Part shown: positions 61,093 through 64,000 of the stretch, piece by piece
Layout: every line of letters starts with the position of its first letter
Numbering within the stretch: the stretch's first letter is position 1
Source of the DNA: Mallotus nudiflorus
Lineage: Eukaryota > Streptophyta > Magnoliopsida > Malpighiales > Euphorbiaceae
Reading direction: 5' to 3'
NCBI GenBank assembly: GCA_947683625.1
Contig: CANTUR010000675.1
Span: 1,240,001-1,304,000 of the forward strand
Length of the DNA stretch: 64,000 nt
The notes under the pieces: model-generated
What the model was told of the DNA's origin: nothing
Databases searched by the model: none
The model's input: the letters and a program-made list of their open reading frames with translations, nothing else
Position numbers and translations under genes: made by a program

Positions 61093-63872
61093 TGTTAGCA
61101 TAGATATGCTCTAGTGTCGTTCTAGTAATGTATAATGACATTATAAATTATACCATGGCAATAAAAGAAAATTCTATTATTTAAAGTGTTTATTAATTGA
61201 ATATTGATCCATTAACATCATGTTAAATATATTCATTATCAAGAGTTGATAATATGAGCTATAAATTTATTTAGTACATATGTTATAAAATGTTCATAGT
61301 CAATTAATTGATATTTAGGTAATATTAATTAGACTATCACCTCTATTTATTTTCCTTGATTAGTATGTGACACTAATAGTGGGAGGTAGTGAGTCTTATG
61401 CTACTTGATATGAGATATCATAATAGATATGTGTATACTTATGTGATGGGTGGATCGAATAATTACGCTAGATATATGATCACATGGATATTCACTTATT
61501 ATTAACGATCATAATCTAGGCCATAATGGTGCATGTAGTCCTTTGAACTGAGGTGACATGGTCATCCATATTTAAGTGGTTAGAGTTTGTTACCACTTAC
61601 ATACTTGTGTTATTCACACATGGATATATGGTGTGTGGTGGCTCTAGTTAGTTAAATGTAGAGATAAGTGTTCGACCAAGATAGGATTCATTACCTGGGG
61701 TGAACCGAGATATGATCCTATGCTACCTAAATCTTTTTTTTAATGAAAGAGATCCTAGCCAGGATAAACATAACAGTTTGAAAGAGTTTCTAGTATTTGT
61801 TGTGTTTTAATCAAAAGATAGAACTTGAGATGAGGTCATAAGATATAGCTATTAGAGTTTGACCAATCCTTGACTATAAGCTATATCGAGATCTTCTAAT
61901 GGAGGGATTTTAGTGCACAGTAATTATGACCAAAGGGTTCATAAGAATTAATGAATACATTAATATCTAATTGGGTAGTTGTGATATCGGTGCTAGGGGT
62001 CACTCACAACTCATGAGAACTAAATATGAATAATTAAGATTTTCACATTTAGACTTGAAAGAGTTTTAAATAATATCAAGTGTTAATATTATCTTCTCAT
62101 TGCCAATCAGATATGGACCTAGTAAGTTCCACCTAAAAGGTTTTACTAAATCTCTTTGTATTAATTTAAGTATTGATTAAAGAGTTTAATCAATTAATTA
62201 AGGTTAATGAAATTGGATTTTTGCTTAAAGCAATGATTCTAACATATCAAGAAATTTAATTTCAATGAAAGGTTTAATTATTAATTTATGCTTAATTAAT
62301 ATGGGATATTAATTGAGATAATAAATTAATAATGTGTATATATTGTTTTCTTAATTACTTGGACTAATGGCCCAAGTGTCATGGACTTAGGCCCAAAAGT
62401 GTTTTGGACTTAAGATTAGACTAAGTAATTAACCAAGCCCACTTAATGCATTTAAGTCCATTTAGTTTATAAAATGGGCTTTAGGTCAAGAGTTGGCCTA
62501 ATGCATTTAAGTCCACTTGATTAATGCCATGGGCTTTGGGTCAACAGTTGGCCCAATGCTTATAAGTCCATTGGTAAAGGATTGGGTTTTGGGATCAATA
62601 GTTGATCTAATTTTTTAAGCCTAAATTCATTAAGATATTATTTGATTTTATTAAATTAAATAAATATGTGGAATTTAATTAACAAGTGTAAGTCCTAGGT
62701 GATGTATAGAATTACAAGAGTTGTAATCTCTACTTCCTCATTGTTTGGACAATAATGACTTATTTAATTATTAATTAATTATAACAAGTGGCATATAGGT
62801 CATGTCACTAATCTCTACTTTAATCTCTAGCTAAGTATATCTAAAAGCAATATTATATATTAATTGTTGGTTGGTGAAGAGAAAGGTGTAGAGACATAAG
62901 AGACAAAAATATATGCAAAACCTAACGCTCTTGTAAGGATCACAAAAAGAAAATTTGAGTGGTCAAAAGGAGAGGATTCAAGCTTCTAATTGATCAAGAC
63001 AAGGAAGAAATTTGCTAAAGCTTGGTGTTTTAAGCTAGAGGTCTCACAATTGGGAGACTCAAAGTTGATTTAAGAGTTGAATCAAAGGTGTACCAACCAT
63101 TGTAGTATATTTTTATGGTCTACACCAACCTTTAGATATTAGTAAGTTTTTCTTAAAAATTATAATTCCTTAGTTATTAATTTCTCATATTTATGTTGTT
63201 TTTGAATTAGTTATATTCAATGAAAATTGGATCCTAGGGATTGGAATTCTTGATGAGATCAAGGGTTGCGTTGAGAAATTTTTGAAATTTACTCTAATTA
63301 GGATTTCATTCCTAATTGCACAATTGATTAGTATATATTGTGGATTTTTCTATATTGGAGATATTTGTATTTATGGTGAATTTGATATAGATTATGGTAT
63401 TATTGTGAAGTAGTATTGATTGGAAAATATATTGGAAGTGTTACTTGTAAGGTAATTTGAACAGATGGTGACTAAACTTTATTAACGATTTCAATTTGGT
63501 TGTAAAACTTCAATTTGTGTCTTTTTAGTTACCAAACTTTGATTTTTGTTTCGAACGTAGCCTTTGTCTAAGATTTTAAGCCTGAAAGTTATATAATATT
63601 ACCCATTTTAGTCCAAAAGGTTATTTCCTTGCAAATATATCCATAGGTTCTAAAAATAATAAATAAAATAAAAATAAATATTTTTATTTTCTTCATGCCT
63701 TCTATTGTAGAAAGTCTTGTCTGTTATTTGTGTTTATTTGACTGGTCTAATACTAACAATTTGAGAATTTTAAGACAAGAATTATTCAACACAAGACAAG
63801 AAGAGGTTAATATTCTCTAAGAATATCATAATCAATATATTGTGACTTACTTGAATACAATAAATTAAAATA
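61093..63872 (+). repeat. 3' LTR of the Tork-like element, longer copy
   Basis: Starts TGTTAGCATAGATATG just after a degraded purine tract (AGTGCGAGAT). It aligns with 51980-53692 apart from a 1.08-kb segment (about 62570-63650). Part of that segment (about 62880-63130) resembles ordinary copia LTR text. The part at 63460-63640 (GTGACTAAACTTTATTAACG, then GTTACCAAACTTTG) resembles a separate small dispersed repeat. The right end is set by where similarity to the other copy stops. Confidence 0.65.
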
Positions 63873-64000
63873 CTTGATATAAACTGTAAAATAAGCTAAA
63901 ATTTAATAAGTTTTTTTGTTGCAAAACACAGTATTTTTAGAAATTTTTTTGAACACGGAGAAAGAAAGTAAGAATTAAATGGACTATTATAATTGCATTT
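63873..64000. other. Right edge of the window, nothing recognised
   Basis: Flank beyond the Tork-like element. I expected the missing end of the Tekay-like LTR cut at 51979 but could not match it. Confidence 0.4.

Larger units (their letters stand above)
51980..63872 (+). mobile_element. Tork-like Ty1/copia element, decayed, with a solo LTR inserted
   Basis: Related LTRs lie at 51980-53692 and 61093-about 63872. Between them are a leader containing a minisatellite, a gag remnant (57158), and protease, integrase, reverse transcriptase and RNase H remnants to 61072. A solo Tat-like LTR (53824-55963) sits in the leader. The left flank is gtata (51975-51979); the right end is less certain and no clean target duplication was found. 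Substitutions, stops and deletions throughout show an old insertion. Clade is judged from reverse transcriptase and RNase H wording. Confidence 0.75.

Overview
This window is plant nuclear DNA, most likely from a eudicot. It is AT-rich, its one real host gene has eleven exons with GT-AG introns, and most of the rest consists of nested LTR retrotransposons, hAT-type MITEs, foldback repeats and long TA/TATG microsatellites. I see no bacterial features, CRISPR array, rRNA or tRNA. I cannot name the species from sequence alone.

Layout. 1-4831: the 5' end of a minus-strand Tat/Ogre-like Ty3/gypsy element (decayed gag, 986-bp tandem duplication of leader plus gag start, primer-binding site, 2.04-kb LTR). 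4832-8998: AT-rich intergenic DNA with an alternating foldback array (about 6210-7680) and a long, well-paired hairpin (about 7815-8118). 9011-20681: the minus-strand gene for mitochondrial class 2 dihydroorotate dehydrogenase (PYRD), 459 codons in 11 exons. Its last intron is 5.57 kb and contains a NETWORKED-family pseudogene fragment and a hAT MITE. 21220-23618: a small minus-strand element with two LTRs and only gag plus a piece of protease.

23619-42637: a three-level nest. A decayed Ty3/gypsy element (primer site at 24626) is split exactly in its reverse-transcriptase YLDD motif by a Tekay-like (Del) chromodomain element (27213-41360, target duplication tgtac/cgtac). That element has three LTR blocks, and its last LTR is split by a Ty1/copia element (33130-39302, target duplication gtata). 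The copia LTRs read as identical, yet its pol carries five stop codons, each explicable by C-to-T. 42638-45620: a solo Tat-like LTR (target duplication tatat), then a 718-bp hAT MITE.

45900-64000: a second nest. A minus-strand Sirevirus-like element with a gag remnant is interrupted by a Tekay-type LTR (49873-51979). That LTR is interrupted by a Tork-like Ty1/copia element (51980 to about 63872), whose leader minisatellite is interrupted by another solo Tat-like LTR (53824-55963).

The only gene with an evident cellular job is PYRD (oxidation of dihydroorotate to orotate in de novo pyrimidine synthesis). Everything else is mobile DNA in various stages of decay. I did not find a new multi-gene system. 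The points most worth checking are the recent copia insertion that already carries nonsense codons, the insertion into a catalytic motif, the position-conserved but sequence-different palindromic arrays in the Tat-like LTRs, and the long hairpin downstream of PYRD.
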